In this document: positions 9,344 to 22,544 of the stretch, piece after piece
Layout of the letters: every line of letters starts with the position of its first letter
Numbering within the stretch: the first letter of the stretch is position 1
NCBI GenBank assembly: GCA_002205965.3
Contig: NADL03000050.1
Span: 124,001-188,000 of the forward strand
Direction of reading: 5' to 3'
DNA length: 64,000 nt
From: Kappaphycus alvarezii
Lineage: Eukaryota > Rhodophyta > Florideophyceae > Gigartinales > Solieriaceae
Translations under genes and position numbers: made by a program
The notes under the pieces: generated by a model
Told to the model about the DNA's origin: nothing
Databases searched by the model: none
What the model saw: the letters and a program-made list of their open reading frames with translations, nothing else

Positions 9344-12300
9344 GCGGCAGTGCGAGTTATTTCACTTGATACGACCGCGGAACCGGATCGCACGCCGGTA
9401 CGCTGGTTCCACTTGCTACTTAAAACGTCGCTCACGCTCTTACTGATTGAATTGCGATTTGACATAAATATAATGCATAGGTCACTCTCTTCACACATTT
9501 AACACCCCTATACAGTTACGGACAATAGCATAGATTTTCATCTCAAGTATAAATACACATTCTGCTTCAAGAGACCAAAAAATGGCAGCCTAAAAGTATT
9601 TATAACTTTCTAAAGATTCATTCACAACTCACAAAAAATAAATATATCTCTATTCGTTTTTAGTTCAGGAAGCTATTTAGGACAATTAATACTATAGAGT
9701 CTTATATTAAGGGTAGGAGCACCTGAGTGATCGACATAGTCCCATGAAATAGTTTAGTGGCAAATATTTCCACGGGAGTAGCATACATAATAAGTGCGCT
9801 GAGGTGATGCTTGTTTCCTAAGTTTGCATCCCATTTGAAAACTATGTCTATCGAGTGATGCATATGTATCGTCAGGCTAACAGGTTTTTTTGCAACCTTT
9901 AAATTTTCGTGTATCGGTGGTAAATATGAACCTCGCCAAATTAGGTTAGCGTGACAATAATCCATTTAGACGCCTTCAAAAAGTATATACGCATTTACTG
10001 CTCGAAGACGAATATTTGTCGCCCTTTTGATATTTGAGGCGAACCTTAACCTTAATTCGTCTCCACAATCTCAGCTTAAATCATAATTTTCGAAGGCACA
10101 TCTAGCCATAATGTCTTCTTTGTATACCGTGCAATAGGAAGGCACGTAACCTGTTCATCAATCTCGTATCGCGCGGCAGAATATTTCTAATGCCAACCTT
10201 CCACCTTATTTCGTCTCTTTGAAACAAAAAACTAGCTAAATTAGCTGAATACGTCCACCATTTACTTAGAACGCTTAATATTACATAACCATGTATCTTC
10301 AGAGAGACGTAGAGTATCCTAGCAGAAGACTCGTGGCGCCATTTAAATGCCTTTGTACTCACTCAGCATGACTTCAGCAGCTCACACGCTATATGTAGTT
10401 TATCACAAACGAAGAGCCTGGTCCGAATGATACAGAGATTTTTGCAGCCAATATGTCAAATTGTGTCTCTCTTTATTTTTTTCCCTGAGAATGTCATTTA
10501 GTGTTCAGTATGCTATAGATGCAGCGAAAACTTTCGTATCTCTTATGCGGAGTAGTTATACTTTTTTGGCTATTTCGGCCCGGTTTTCAGTTTTTCAATC
10601 TTATCTGGTCGAATTTACCTAATTTTGAAAGAAATGCACAGTCAATCTGGTCAGGAAGACAAGCTAAGCTGAATGTTTTTGGGTTTTTTTTCATCTCTCA
10701 TTTATTGTAGATTTGGTAGGCTGCAAAGGAAAAGGTTTTATTTCGTTCATCATTTCATTTCTGCGTTCCCCTCCTTTCTGCGGTAGGCTCTGATATTCTG
10801 CCGAAACTGCATATTTTCAATTTTTGGCTTTACATTTTCAACCGACGGAGAGTTGCTCTAGTAATCAGAACAGTTAAAACATAAGTCAGAGATAATTGTG
10901 TCACTGTGAATTAGAGAATGAGCACATATATATATATTGTACATTTTACAGTGAGTATTGTCCCAGGTGCTTTGTTATCAGATTTTGAGGCTTATATTGT
11001 AATATATCCTATTTTCATGGAAAGTTGTAAGTTCACATGCCAAGTGAACTAGCCACGATACTCTCCTTGTTTTAAGCATTTTGTTATTTATTTCATCAGA
11101 TCACATCTTATATATTAAAAATCTAGAAAACTTCTGCATCTTTTAAGTTCTTAAATATTATAGGGACTAGAATTATAAATTCTTTTGCAAGAATGAGCCT
11201 AATTTACCCTGAGATGTTGCATTTATTTTCCTACCATTCTAATATACCTAGTATTATCTTCAAGTGATAAAATTTGCGGACATGAATTGAATATGAATTG
11301 AATTACCCAACAGTGCGATGAAAAAAGTGATAAGAAGAGAGTTGAGCCATTCATGAAGCCAAGGAGTTGGGAAAATATGACCATGGAGGCCAACTAGTGT
11401 CAAGAACGACGGTAGCCTGCTATGCTTTTCTTTCTCTGTTCTCGGGAATTAAATAATGGAGGAAAGTTTGGGTGTTTTACTCTTGGAAGATATATACGAT
11501 CATTAGTAATGTGAGGTTCCATTATGTTGCACAGTAGGAAACAAAAATACTTTGAGATATGTAGAGTGTCGTACTTTTTGTCCTTATATTATGGAAAATA
11601 ACAAATGTATCGATTCCGGTAGTGTAAATCAAAGGGTCCCCTGGGCAAAAGGAGTACAACATAGATAGCAAGCTGTGAGACGTTTTAAAATGGTGCGATT
11701 TTACCGGCGTGATCAAAAAGCGTCTACAGGTTTGATTTGTCAAAGCTGAAGCACACGTAGGCCCCTGACCAGTATTCCCAGTGGGTGACAAATTCTTGTC
11801 ATTCTATCTGTCTGTGTACGTTTGAGGGACTGCAGTACTACTTTTGGGTCTTCATAGGGATCGCAGAGATCCATTTCGTCTCAATTAAAAGATGAAACAA
11901 GCGGAGTCGCACCAGTTTTATCATTTACGGTCTCATTAGACCGCATTCTAATCAAGGACAGCTTTTACCCTTAAAAATTGTGTTCAATTTTAATGCGGAA
12001 ACCAAATTTGTTCTTGCGTCAGATTATATCAAATCAAATTATCGATGACTAAAAATTAGGAGTAAATTTGACCAGGAAACATTCATACTGTTTGTATTTG
12101 ATAGTAAAGGAAACCCATCCTGAATAAAATGCTTGCATTAAATCCGAAACAATCCTGATGGGTATTATAGCACATTACGGTTGAAAAATAACTGCGCAAC
12201 ATCTAGAAAGGATACATAGTGTGATTCTTGTTTGGAAGTGTTCATATTTGCTAAAAAGGTTTTTCTGTAACTACCACAGAGAATAGAGTTATTTCATTAG

Positions 12301-12419
12301 CCGTTTTGCGAAGCTAATTATCAGATTGCATCATACAATATTTCAAAAATGCGGTGAAATCTTGTCTTTGAAGGCCTTTAAAATAGCGATTTGGAGCTAT
12401 GAAAAGCGTAAATGACACC
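9344..12419. other. AT-rich DNA without a supported gene
   Basis: G+C falls back to about one third. Open frames are short (under 90 codons) on both strands, as expected by chance. A short AT dinucleotide run lies near 10,926. At 11,461-11,490 a roughly 30-base motif recurs elsewhere in the window (separate entry). I see nothing else. Confidence 0.6.
11461..11490 (+). repeat. short dispersed motif, copy 1 of 3
   Basis: GGAAAGTTTGGGTGTTTTAC followed by TCTTGGAAGA recurs with few changes at 26,964-26,996 (plus) and 60,421-60,452 (minus). Translated forward it reads (G)K(F/V)W(V/A)FYS in two of the three. The homology cannot be followed far by eye on either side. Confidence 0.5.
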
Positions 12420-15400
12420 TGAGGCGTACTTGGTAGCAAACTAATTTTAAAAGTACTTAATCCATAGCAAACCGTAAACTGCATTATGCAATATGAAAAT
12501 ATAGCAGAACTTACTTTCACTGTTTAAATTATTCCTTCTTACAACATTTTTTGTTCCAATAAAGATCATTAAACGCATCTGATCCTCTAGATTTTGGGAA
12601 CGGAGGCATTTACTTCTAGTGGGTTGATAATCGATGTTATTTGAAAGAAGTATTTAATCCGAAAATTTTTCTAAAGTACCATCGCTTCGGATACTATTAA
12701 TACGACGTAAGTTTGTGATCTTGAAATTTTAGAGACTTTAAAAACTTTTCTCCCACCTAAAATTTTCCAGGTGGAGTTTCTGTAAGCGGTAATAGTGTGT
12801 GCCTGTCGCGCTAAGTATATTTTATAGGATTTGAAAAGTAAACATGATCTGCATTGTGAACCCTCCATCTCAATGTTTTAGAATATGCTACTTAGTTACA
12901 AATAAATTTAGATTTGCAGAGTTTTTTAGTTGTAGTACGCTATGTTGCATGTGTATTCAACGGAATCTCAAAATGAAAAAGCTTTCATTGATAACTGTAG
13001 AATTATCTTGATAAGACTCTTCAAGAAGAAACAGACAGATAGATAACAACAGTTTGATCATGGGTCTCCATACGCCTTTGTAGCGATCTTAAGGGCTCAT
13101 GGATCATCTAATATATCCATGATGAGTATTATGGAGTACAAACAAAGAATTTAAAGCACGATACGGAAGAAATTGTCATATTTGCCAGAATTCCGAACTT
13201 AAACTCTATTTATTTAAACGTTAAGGGGTCCGTTTGCCTAGCACAAAACTATTTTAGGACAAATTGGATGAATTTTTATTAAAATAGCTTCTACAAAATA
13301 TTTTTTTCAATGTTTGCTAAAACTAGACCTGAAAGAATTGTAGCCAGAAAGCGCTTGTGTAAATACAAATATGCGTTTAATTCCAGTTGAAAGAGCTTAT
13401 ACCTGGAAAAAGACCTTGTGAACTGTAGAGTATTTCGATGTTGCGTAATGAAATGGTAATATTACAGTGCAACTATACAATCAACTCCTGTTTGCTTGCA
13501 GTTTAGTTTTCATACTTTATACCTTTCAATACGTCATATTAGCACCTTTTTAAAAGGTAATTTTAAATATTGTTCCCAGAAAAAAGGCTTCAAACCGAAT
13601 CTTATCTTTTAGTCTTTTATTTGTTCCGTTCGAATTTTAGTCCTTGTATTAATTAGAAGAGTATTTTCTTTCTTTGGGTTTCAAATAATTTTCAAGCCGG
13701 CTCGGATCACAGCTAAATTTCTAAATAAGAATTTTCCAAAGATAAACATCTTTCAGTAATCTGTTCCTGTATTTGCTAGCATTTCGTGTAACTTGAAGCC
13801 TCGGTTTCCTTCGATCTGTGCCGTATGTTTGGAACGGATTTTATCTACTAATCACTCAGCATTCTTATCCCTTCTTTATTTTACTGCAAAAACTGATTAT
13901 TTGGCCAAGGTAGTCTGGCCCTTAAAGAAGTTTTATAATTTTGGATATTATCTCTAAAGCTCATACCAACTCCTACGTATGGTTTCTCCCAACACTGATT
14001 AAGATTACTACCTGAACCTTTCTATAGCTTCAAACTGACATACTGTTTTTTTTAATGGTTTATACCTTCAAAAGGATTTCTTGGGAGACCGAGACCAATT
14101 TTTTAGAGTTTCACACTCATAATTTATGAGGAATCATATTTTATTCGGATTGCATTTACTGTGTTCTAAGTCTCATTGTTTTAGAATAATAAAGCTTTAT
14201 CTCATACTTGACTTATATGAAGCCTCTAAAGCGCAAGATATTGTTTTCATGCTCAGGTGATCCAAAGTATCTCCAATCTTTCAAAAATAGATAAATGGAC
14301 GTCGAAAATGTGAAACTACAAATATTAGGAAACGTCTGGTAGCTAAAATGGAGTTCTCATTGCCGACTTGACGGTATATTTCATTAACTCATTCGGCTGT
14401 AGAAGGAACGTTCATGTATTAAAAACTTTTCTTTTGTCAACAATTCCACCAGTTTAGCAGGGTAAAAGTTTAGACAGAGGTAAAAGTTTTCCAGGTGTCT
14501 TGCTGGGAGCGGAGTCATGAATGTTTCAATGACCAAAATAGTTTCAGCGAAATAGAGGTCGCGGGAACAAAAATGTTGAAAGGATTTTCCATATTTAACA
14601 GGAAGGTATAAGTGACCTTATAACTTCAATCATATGAAACGTAAAAACATTGTAGTGTAGAAAATCCAAAAAACCCAAAATTCCAGATGAAATCCTCAAT
14701 TCCATCAAACCAGTGCGCAATTTCAGTCGGAATATCTACTTTTACGTAAGAATTGATGATACGAAAATTTCTGCAACCTCTAGTACCAATCAAAATAGCA
14801 CACGAATAGGCAATGCATGTGTAAAAAAAAAGACCCTAATAAGTAGAGAAGATATTAGAAAAGCACCAAATGAAAATAATATAGAAACAACAATTCAAAA
14901 ATAATTCTATGACCTGAATAAAAGTCTGAGAGAAGCATTATGGATTTAAAGGAGCCAACGGACTCTAAAGAGTAGTAACGCTCATTCCAAAAACTGTGGT
15001 CTCAATGGTTCCTGACTTTACCAATTTTCCCGGTTAAATGCATCATTTTACTACACTTTGGAGCGATCCTATTCTATCCCTTCAAACTATCTGATTAAAA
15101 TCTTTACTATGCATATGTGATTTACTCGTCCTTTTCATTCAAGGAAAAACATTTTAGCTTTTTTATGTGTATAAAGTAGCGCATAAGGGAAATGGGCACC
15201 CTTACTGATGCGGCTGCGTTTTCAATTTCCGTAATGGAATTCTGTTTCTCAATACCCTTACGAGTATTTTAAGTACTCACACCAAATAATTTTCCGAGAT
15301 CTCTTCGCCACCTCGTTTTCAAACCCCTATTCTTTCGGTTAATTGCTTTTCGTTAAAAATAAACGAGCACAAAGGTACAGAACATTTAGATCAAAGAACT

Positions 15401-16960
15401 TCTCATATAGTTCCTCTCGGATACAGTTTCTCGAAGAAGATCAACTCATTCAAATGGCCATGGAACAAAACAGCATTTCAATACACTTTCATAAGTAATC
15501 CAGGATTTAATAAGATGGTTCTTAAGAGAAAATATAAAAATGATCCTTTTGAGTATGAATACAAAAGGCAAAACAACTTTGTTTAGCGGCCTCAGTATTT
15601 TCTCTGATTCCAATCAACTTACATTTTCTTTTGACTATTTTGGATACAGCTGTTCCGCCAATTGAACCAATGGCAAATTTTGAGATTAATGGTTGATCCC
15701 TGCCAATATTTATGTACAACTACTTACCATAAGAGTAAGGCTTTCTCCTATTCCTGGGTTATAGAGATTTAGGTGTATTAAAATTACATCACTCTTTTTT
15801 CTTTTAGGGGCGTAACGTATTCAAGAATATCAAGAGTTTATAAAGTGTCCCGGATTTCTAAGAATGTTCTGTATGAATTAGAAATTAAAGCAAAAGGTCT
15901 CTACGATACATATCACGATAGGAAGAAAATATATGCATTATTAAGAGCTGAGTCAAGATTCGGAAACGAAAATGTAAAAATATTGATTTTGAAATAGAGC
16001 AAGAAGGATAGCTAGGAAAGTGGTAAAAACTTAGAAAAAAAATGTATCTGGAATACCAAAACTGCGCAGATATTCGAAAACCCCTGAATTTGTTAAAGTT
16101 TTCTTTTCTTTATAATCTGATGTAGTTCCAAAATATGAAACACAAGCAAAGATCACACTGGATGGGTTGCAGGTAGGAAGATTAAATGGGAAACATATTA
16201 AACACAATTTGCATTAATTCAAGTTATGTGTGTGATATTAGGATCTTTGAATTGCGTAATTAATGATAGGACTTTTTATTTGATTAAATACTACAAAAGA
16301 CTTTAAAATATTATTTATCTCATGGAAGGCGAAATATAAAAGCAGAATGACTCCCAAAAAGCTGCTCCAGTAAATTTAGTTTCGCTTGAAGCCGTTCATT
16401 GTTTAAAAAGGAAACATGAGTTTTTACTCAATTTGCAAAGAAATTGAACAGCTAATTTTGGATACTAAAATTCTCCATTTCTGTTGCTTTTACCAGGTAA
16501 CGCATGATTTCTATATCCATGTCTTCATCCACAACTCCTTTTCAGCAAGCTACTCGAAAAAGGCTCCTAATGACGATATTGTTTCACTGAACGGCAAAAA
16601 AATTCATCTCCGATGTCGTTGTTATTTTCGCTTGTGTTGAGAGCAGTAAAATTCTGAAATTCTTAGTTTATATATATACTTGGCATCTGTTTCACTTCAA
16701 AGATGCAATCAGTACTCTTCATTGAAACAGCTTACAATTATTTTCCGCAAGCAATCCGAAATATCTGACTAACGCTTCATAGCATCGGGCTCTAAACCAA
16801 GAAGAATTTCAATATTAGTTATTTTAACTTTTTAAAATGTAGCAAAGAAAGCTAGCTCAAAAAAGTTAAGTGTAATTGAATTTCATAATTTTGCTCCGAT
16901 TTTTTTCAAAAAATGTTTTCGAAAAGATCATGCCACGTATTAAATGATTGCTTTCATTTG
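12420..16960 (+). repeat. large tandem repeat unit, copy A
   Basis: Hand alignment with 17,081-23,043 shows the two are diverged copies in direct orientation. Matching landmarks (A versus B): GAGGCGTACTTG at 12,421 and 17,082; TATCGCTTCGGATA near 12,680 and 17,395; GATCTGC(A/T)TTGTGAAC near 12,850 and 17,550; ATCAACTCCT(G/A)TTTGCTT near 13,480 and 18,190; TTTTGTCAAC near 14,433 and 18,386; CACCTCGTTTTCAAA near 15,310 and 21,405; CCCTGCCAATATTT near 15,700 and 21,778; CGAAAA(G/T)ATCATGCC near 16,920 and 23,015. I do not recognise the unit as a known element. It has no long open frame; the short candidate exon at 15,808-15,997 is listed separately. Confidence 0.75.
15808..15997 (+). pseudogene. 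candidate terminal exon in repeat copy A
   Basis: A pyrimidine-rich tract ending CTTTTTTCTTTTAG (15,794-15,807) is a good splice acceptor. The frame after it is open for about 62 codons to a TAG at 15,995-15,997. It includes SRISKNVLYELEIKAKGLYD and RKKIYALLRAESRFGNENV, basic and helix-like. The equivalent position in copy B (21,885-22,104) has the same acceptor AG and the same frame, also open apart from one early stop. A 62-codon open run alone is not significant in this AT-rich DNA; agreement of frame and acceptor in two diverged copies is what makes it worth listing. No known domain is recognised. Confidence 0.3.
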
Positions 16961-19032
16961 GAACTGAAGAATATTTAATAAATTGTACAAGCGTTGAGGA
17001 AGGCAAAAATTACTACTGCTCACAATTTTTTGAATGAGTGTAGAATCGAGATGCAAACTCTAACTGAAGAAGCCAGAATATGAGGCGTACTTGACCGAAA
17101 ACTGATTTTAAAAGTGCTTATTCGTCATAAACTGCATTATGAAATAAAAAAAAATGTAAAAGTGAATTTTATGTTAAAAACTACATTATTATATATCCTT
17201 GAGAATTCCAAAGTTGGCATGCCTTTTAAATCAGAAAACGTAAGAGAAATACTTTAAGATATTAGTTCAATAGGTTTCGATAATCGCACCGGAACTTCTA
17301 GTCTCCGAGAACAATATCATTAAATTCTTGTGCGGTGATTATCGATGTATTCCAGCAAAATATTTCATTTTAGAAAATATTTTGCAGAAATAGTATCGCT
17401 TCGGATATTTTTAAGACAACGAGAGTTTTTGATCTGTAAGATGTTGAAGACTGGAAACTTTTCGTATCAGCTAAAGTTTGCAGACAGATACCTTAAAAGC
17501 GTTAATGGAGTGAGAATGTTAGGTTAAAAAGATCCTACAGTTTTGAAAAGTAGGCAGGATCTGCTTTGTGAACAATTTATCCGAATTTTTTATAATTGCT
17601 ACACAAATAAAATTATTTTTAGACAAACATAAATTCTCAGGTCTATAAATTTATAGGTTCTTTAAGGATCCTCCACGGAATTGCAAAAGAAATATTCCCT
17701 TTTGAATTACTCAAAATTGGCTCTATAAAACCCGTTTCCGGGGAAACAGGAAGAGAGAGAATAACTGTCCGGTTCTGAATCTGCGTTAGACTCTTCAAAT
17801 ATCTCAAAGGACATTACTTTATCTACCATTAAAAACAGACAAAATTAAGAAAAATGAATAATTTAGCACGGTACAGGGAAAGTAGTCAGTTCTGCCAAAA
17901 ATACTAACTTTCACAGTATTTAGAATGTTTAGAGGCCTTTTTTATAGTTCGAAAATCATCTAAGATATATTTGGCGGATCCAAATAGAGATGGAATCTCA
18001 AGAGACTATAGCTTGGATGTTTGCGAGAACTACGTCTGAAACAAAAATAGCCCGTACCACTTGCCTAAATACAAACCTGTGCTTAGTCCCTTTGGTGAGC
18101 AATTTTATCTATCTAAAAAAGGACTTCAACACCGTAGAGTATGCCATACTGAATGCTGAAATGTAAAATTTACAGTGTACCTACATTATCAACTCCTATT
18201 TGCTTATGTTTGCATACTTTTGAGGATACAAATACACATACTGGGGCCGAGAGTATTAAATTCTAAACAGTGGAAAAAGTCCAAGGTTAGATAATGGAGT
18301 TTTAGTCTCCAACTTGACAGTATCTGTCGTTGACTGAGTTTTCTGGCAGCAAAAACGACGTGTACAGTAAAAACGTTGCTTTTGTCAACGTTAAGACTCT
18401 TTAGCAGAAACAGGCCCGCAAAGAGGTAAAAAAGGTTTTCTAGCTATTTCGGGAGAAACATGTCATGAATTATTTCTCCATGACGAAAATGATTTCAACG
18501 GAATAGGATTAGCGGAACCAAAAATGTTAAGGGGTATTTTTCTACTTGATGTGAGGGAAAATTATCGCCTCATACCTTCGTCAATGCGAAATAAAAATAT
18601 CGCGGTGAGGAAACCGGAAACCTACAATAATCCTGGATAAACTTCTCAGTTTTATAGAACTTATGCGCATATTTGGTTGAGAAATCTCGTCCTATGTAAT
18701 TTTTCATGTCTCACAAGTTTCTGAAATATGTAATCCCAGTCAAAATTGCAGAATTAATGCTCAATATAGAGAGATATGGAATTATATGGAATTATAAGTA
18801 ACTGATTGCTGAAGAGGACATTTTGAGATCTCAAAACAGAAAAAAGCCTGCAAGAACTATGAAAAACTAAATTTACGATCTGGATAAAAGTCTGACAGAA
18901 GCATCACCCAGACGTAAAGGAATCTCCTAACTTCAAATCAATCATAAACTTCATTCAGACCACAATGATCTCAATGTTTCCTGACTTTTCCGAAATTTTG
19001 ACTTTCTTGAAAGTAGGAAATTATCATTCCAG

Positions 19033-21133
19033 CTTTGATTTTTCATTTGCCTTGAAATACCAAGAGAAACATTTGTCCAGCAAGTAGGCAAGAGCATCTA
19101 GAAGACTCAAAATATCTACTTTGGGAGCCAGTAGTATGAAGCAATGATATAAGTGTGTAGCACGGCGAATTCAAGTGCGGTCCATACCCGTCACAACTTT
19201 TATCCCTAGAATCCGAATCCAGAAAATCCATTGGCTATATAGATTATTTATCAATATAATCTATGACTTGGCCTCTAAACCTGTGCAATTAGAGGTTTTC
19301 ACTTTTAAATATCTTAAGCTCTGCAGTCCAAAATTTCACTAGGTTGACGTAAAGGCAAATATTGATGCATTCATGGCAGTCTCGAAGCAAAAAGGGATAA
19401 GTTATTGTGCTATAGGAAAACACGTTACAGTTACCATTAAGAGATTATAATATCGTCTTGAGTTTATTCAGTACCTTTTTCGCATTTTCCAAGCTATTCT
19501 TAGCATCAATTTGTATTTTTTGTATTTTTAAATATTAATTCATTTCAATATTCATTTTGACAAGCAAGGGGCCACAGAGCCTGGAAGAATCTGGTCCATG
19601 CTCACTTTCCAAAACAAACCGCGAACATGCTACGTTTGTTTGCGATAAATACCTGAACAAACGTGCAAGAATCTACTTTACACCTATAATTTTTTCTCAT
19701 CTCATTTCGAGTTTAATTTGGCTCGATTTCATTTATATTTGGCCTATAAAAACTTTTGGGCCATTCAAGTCTCTGCTACCATCTGTGAAACTTGGTTTTC
19801 GATTGTGTATGTTTATTATTGTATTTCATTATAATGATTCTGCTAGACCAGCCAAAAGTCTTGTGAAATAGAAATTTCTCGGCGCCAAACGCTTTACCGT
19901 GAGACTAGATAGAGTACATCTTGCGGAGCACCACTTTAGAGGTATTTTCGTTAATATTTCGTCAAATTAAATACATATTTCAGATAAGAATAAGCAGATG
20001 GCGGGGTGATATAGATATGCTTCAAATTATAGTTTCTAAAATTGATTTTAACTAAAATCTCGCTGATCTAAGGAGCATGCGGCGAACCTTCAGCAATCTC
20101 CAGACATTTTCGATTGGTAAAGTGAAAACTCTTACTGTGCTAATTTACGAAGTACCTGAAGCTGCTACTGAAATTGATTGAGAAAGAAATGTAGGAAAAT
20201 TGCCAAACCCCTATGTTTGTAGGGAAGAAAATATTAATAAGGAACAATAATTGCTTTAGTCCTTCCAAGTCATTTTTTGACTCTATTTTTATTTTCCTAC
20301 TTGTTTAATGTATATGTGAAAACATTTTTCAGGTTCAATTAGTGATAAAATGTTCTTAAAGACGGAAAGAGTTATAGAGATTGAGAGTATTTCTTGATTG
20401 GAAGAAATTGAAATGCTACTAGTTCCTTTTCCAACAATTAGAATCCATTTTCTATCCCTTTAATAAATTTCTATCCAAACGTTTTATAGAATTATGTATA
20501 GATTAGTATTTAGAGGTTTGAGAAAGGGCGAAAAGTAATTAAAGAAGTTGTCAACATTAGAAAACTAGCTTTTATACAGAGACTAATATAAGATAGCCCT
20601 GCTATAATCAGAGGATGATTATAGCGAAGATTGATCGCAAACAGATCGCTCGAGTTTTTTTACATTGAGGGCATGGTAATAATTGTTGGGTTTAAAAACA
20701 TAAACCAGTATATGATATGCTTGAGAACCCAAAACGGTGATTTGCAGTAAAAAAAACAATAAAATGAAGGAACTGTCAAAGCTTTGGCGTCATTACAGTT
20801 TTAAACTTTATTTTGATCAGGAACACTCTTAAGAGGCCGCTTCGATATTTTTTGACCGACATTGGAAAAAATAAGCGAAATAAGATCGAAGTATCTAAAT
20901 TTTACCTAATTTATCTTGACATAAACTGCATTTCAACTTCTGCAGAGTCCAAGCAACGGAGGATCATTTGTTCTTTTCCCTATTTTGAAGGTAGATATTA
21001 TTTACAAAGGAAAGAGGGTAACGTAGAGGATACGTTTTAGGCGTTTTTACCGAAATGAAGTATTTACAGATTTAATTATTGTTGGTTTCTTGGATAATTC
21101 GAGGTGATGGCCTCTTTTCCATACCTTGAAAGG
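19033..21133. mobile_element. 2.1-kb insertion in repeat copy B, type unknown
   Basis: Copy A is continuous across this point (ATGCATCATTTTACTACAC near 15,038), whereas B breaks after TTATCATTCC (about 19,031) and resumes with AAATCATTATTTTCAACC (about 21,136). ATCATT occurs at both edges and could be a target-site duplication. Inside, the longest frame is 104 codons (19,557-19,871) with no domain I recognise. A CCTATAAAAAC promoter-like block lies near 19,742. No terminal inverted repeats, reverse transcriptase or transposase motifs were seen. Confidence 0.45.
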
Positions 21134-21884
21134 GGAAATCATTATTTTCAACCTATGTGGTGCGATAGATTTGTTTAGGTTCAAGTACTTGATCCTAATC
21201 TTAAAAATACTATATTTGAGGTACTCGTATTTTTCATTCAAGGAAAAGGTTGGCAGGTTTATCATATGTATAGTGAAGAGCAATAAAAAAATCTCTTTAA
21301 TTACGCGGCTTCCTTTGATATTTTTGTAATGAAACTCTTTTTCTGAAGAAATTAACAGTAATAATGAGTATAATGCACTAAGGTACTTTCCGAGGTCTTT
21401 TGTCACCTCGTTTTCAAATCTGTAAGTCTCCTAATAAACTAAAAAGCATGGATATATATAAATTTTATATCAAGGAACTAATCATTTAGTCTCGCTTAGA
21501 TACCTTTTCCGAATAAAAATTAGCCTATCGAAATTTTTATGGAACAAAGTAGCATTTTGATACATTTCCATGATTAATCCAGGGATTAAGAAGCTAAACT
21601 TTAAGGGAAAAAAAATAAGAAAGATTCCTTTGGAGCTGAATTTAAAAGAAAAAACTATTTCTGTATAGCAGGACAGTAGTTTCTCTGAACCAGCTTAGTT
21701 TCTATCTTCTGTTGAATCTTTTGAATACAGTGGTTCCAAAATTTGCATTATCTACAAGTCTTAAGATCAACAGGGGTCCCTGCCAATATTTGCCAGCAAA
21801 TAACAGTGCAGAGGAGCCTTTCTACCACTCACCGGTCCTTGAGATGTAGGTGTATCAATATTATATCAGTTTTCTCGTTTTGAG

Positions 21885-22104
21885 GGGTACATAATTCAAA
21901 ATAATCACTTATTTTATTAAGCTCCGGCAATCATTCAGCAGCATGTGTTTGATGGCTTCGAAAATCGAGAAAATTATATCTACCAGATATAATACTAAAA
22001 GGAGAAAATGTATGAGATATTTAAAGCTTGAACAAGGTGAGGGCGCGGAAACTTTTAAAAGATTGGGCACCGAAACAGAGCAGGACGACTGTCGAGAAGA
22101 ATAG
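21885..22104 (+). pseudogene. candidate terminal exon in repeat copy B, with an early stop
   Basis: Homologous to 15,808-15,997. After an acceptor-like TTTTCTCGTTTTGAG the frame has one stop at its third codon and is then open for about 69 codons to a TAG at 22,102-22,104. It includes KIEKIISTRYNTKRRKCMRY and ends in an acidic tail (ETEQDDCREE). The shared frame with copy A, and charged residues at similar spacing, suggest former coding sequence. The early stop and the poor branch region suggest that it is dead. Confidence 0.25.
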
Positions 22105-22310
22105 AAACTTTTCAAGAAAGGTGTGCTCGTGATACTAGAAACGCGTGTCTATTCAAAAAAAATTGAATTAGCTAAAGATGTATCTTCTAAAAATCCGATG
22201 GAATTTCTAAAAAGAACACACCAATACAGTTCATAATAACAGTGTTATGAGTCAAACATATTAAAATGGAACTGTTCTTGGACAAAACTTAGAATCCTAC
22301 AAGTGATTTA

Positions 22311-22544
22311 GTGGGAGATAATGATCTTCGAAGTGGTAATTTAAATATAAAAATCGTTTTTATTCCTCGGAGACTAAATAGTACGGAAGCTAAAGTTAGT
22401 CCTAATTATTCTATCGAGCACGAAATAAAAAGCAAATATGTTTTCCATAGTTGCGTCATTACTTCTAGTTTCTCATCAAGATGTGCATTTGTTAAAAATG
22501 GAAATGGAAGTTTTAATGTAACTGCGACGAAGTTGAAGAAATAA
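22311..22544 (+). pseudogene. short open frame near the end of repeat copy B
   Basis: A 77-codon frame with no known domain. Part of it (KVSPNY ... KYVFHS) is weakly like a stretch of the long frame at 32,188-32,727 (KLSLNY ... AYVFQS) with similar spacing, which may link repeat B to that locus. By length alone it could be chance. Confidence 0.15.

Noticed and set aside
4199-9498. Many 60-130-codon frames on both strands of the GC-rich island
   Set aside because: GC-rich DNA has few stops. Only frames carrying ordered RT-related motifs were kept; the rest are shadows.
10926-10940. AT dinucleotide run
   Set aside because: Too short to be a notable microsatellite in AT-rich DNA.
21047-21406. 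119-codon minus-strand frame in repeat copy B
   Set aside because: Some residues (FENEV, EFHY) match copy A, but A has several stops in that frame and the match simply reflects DNA homology. Chance length.
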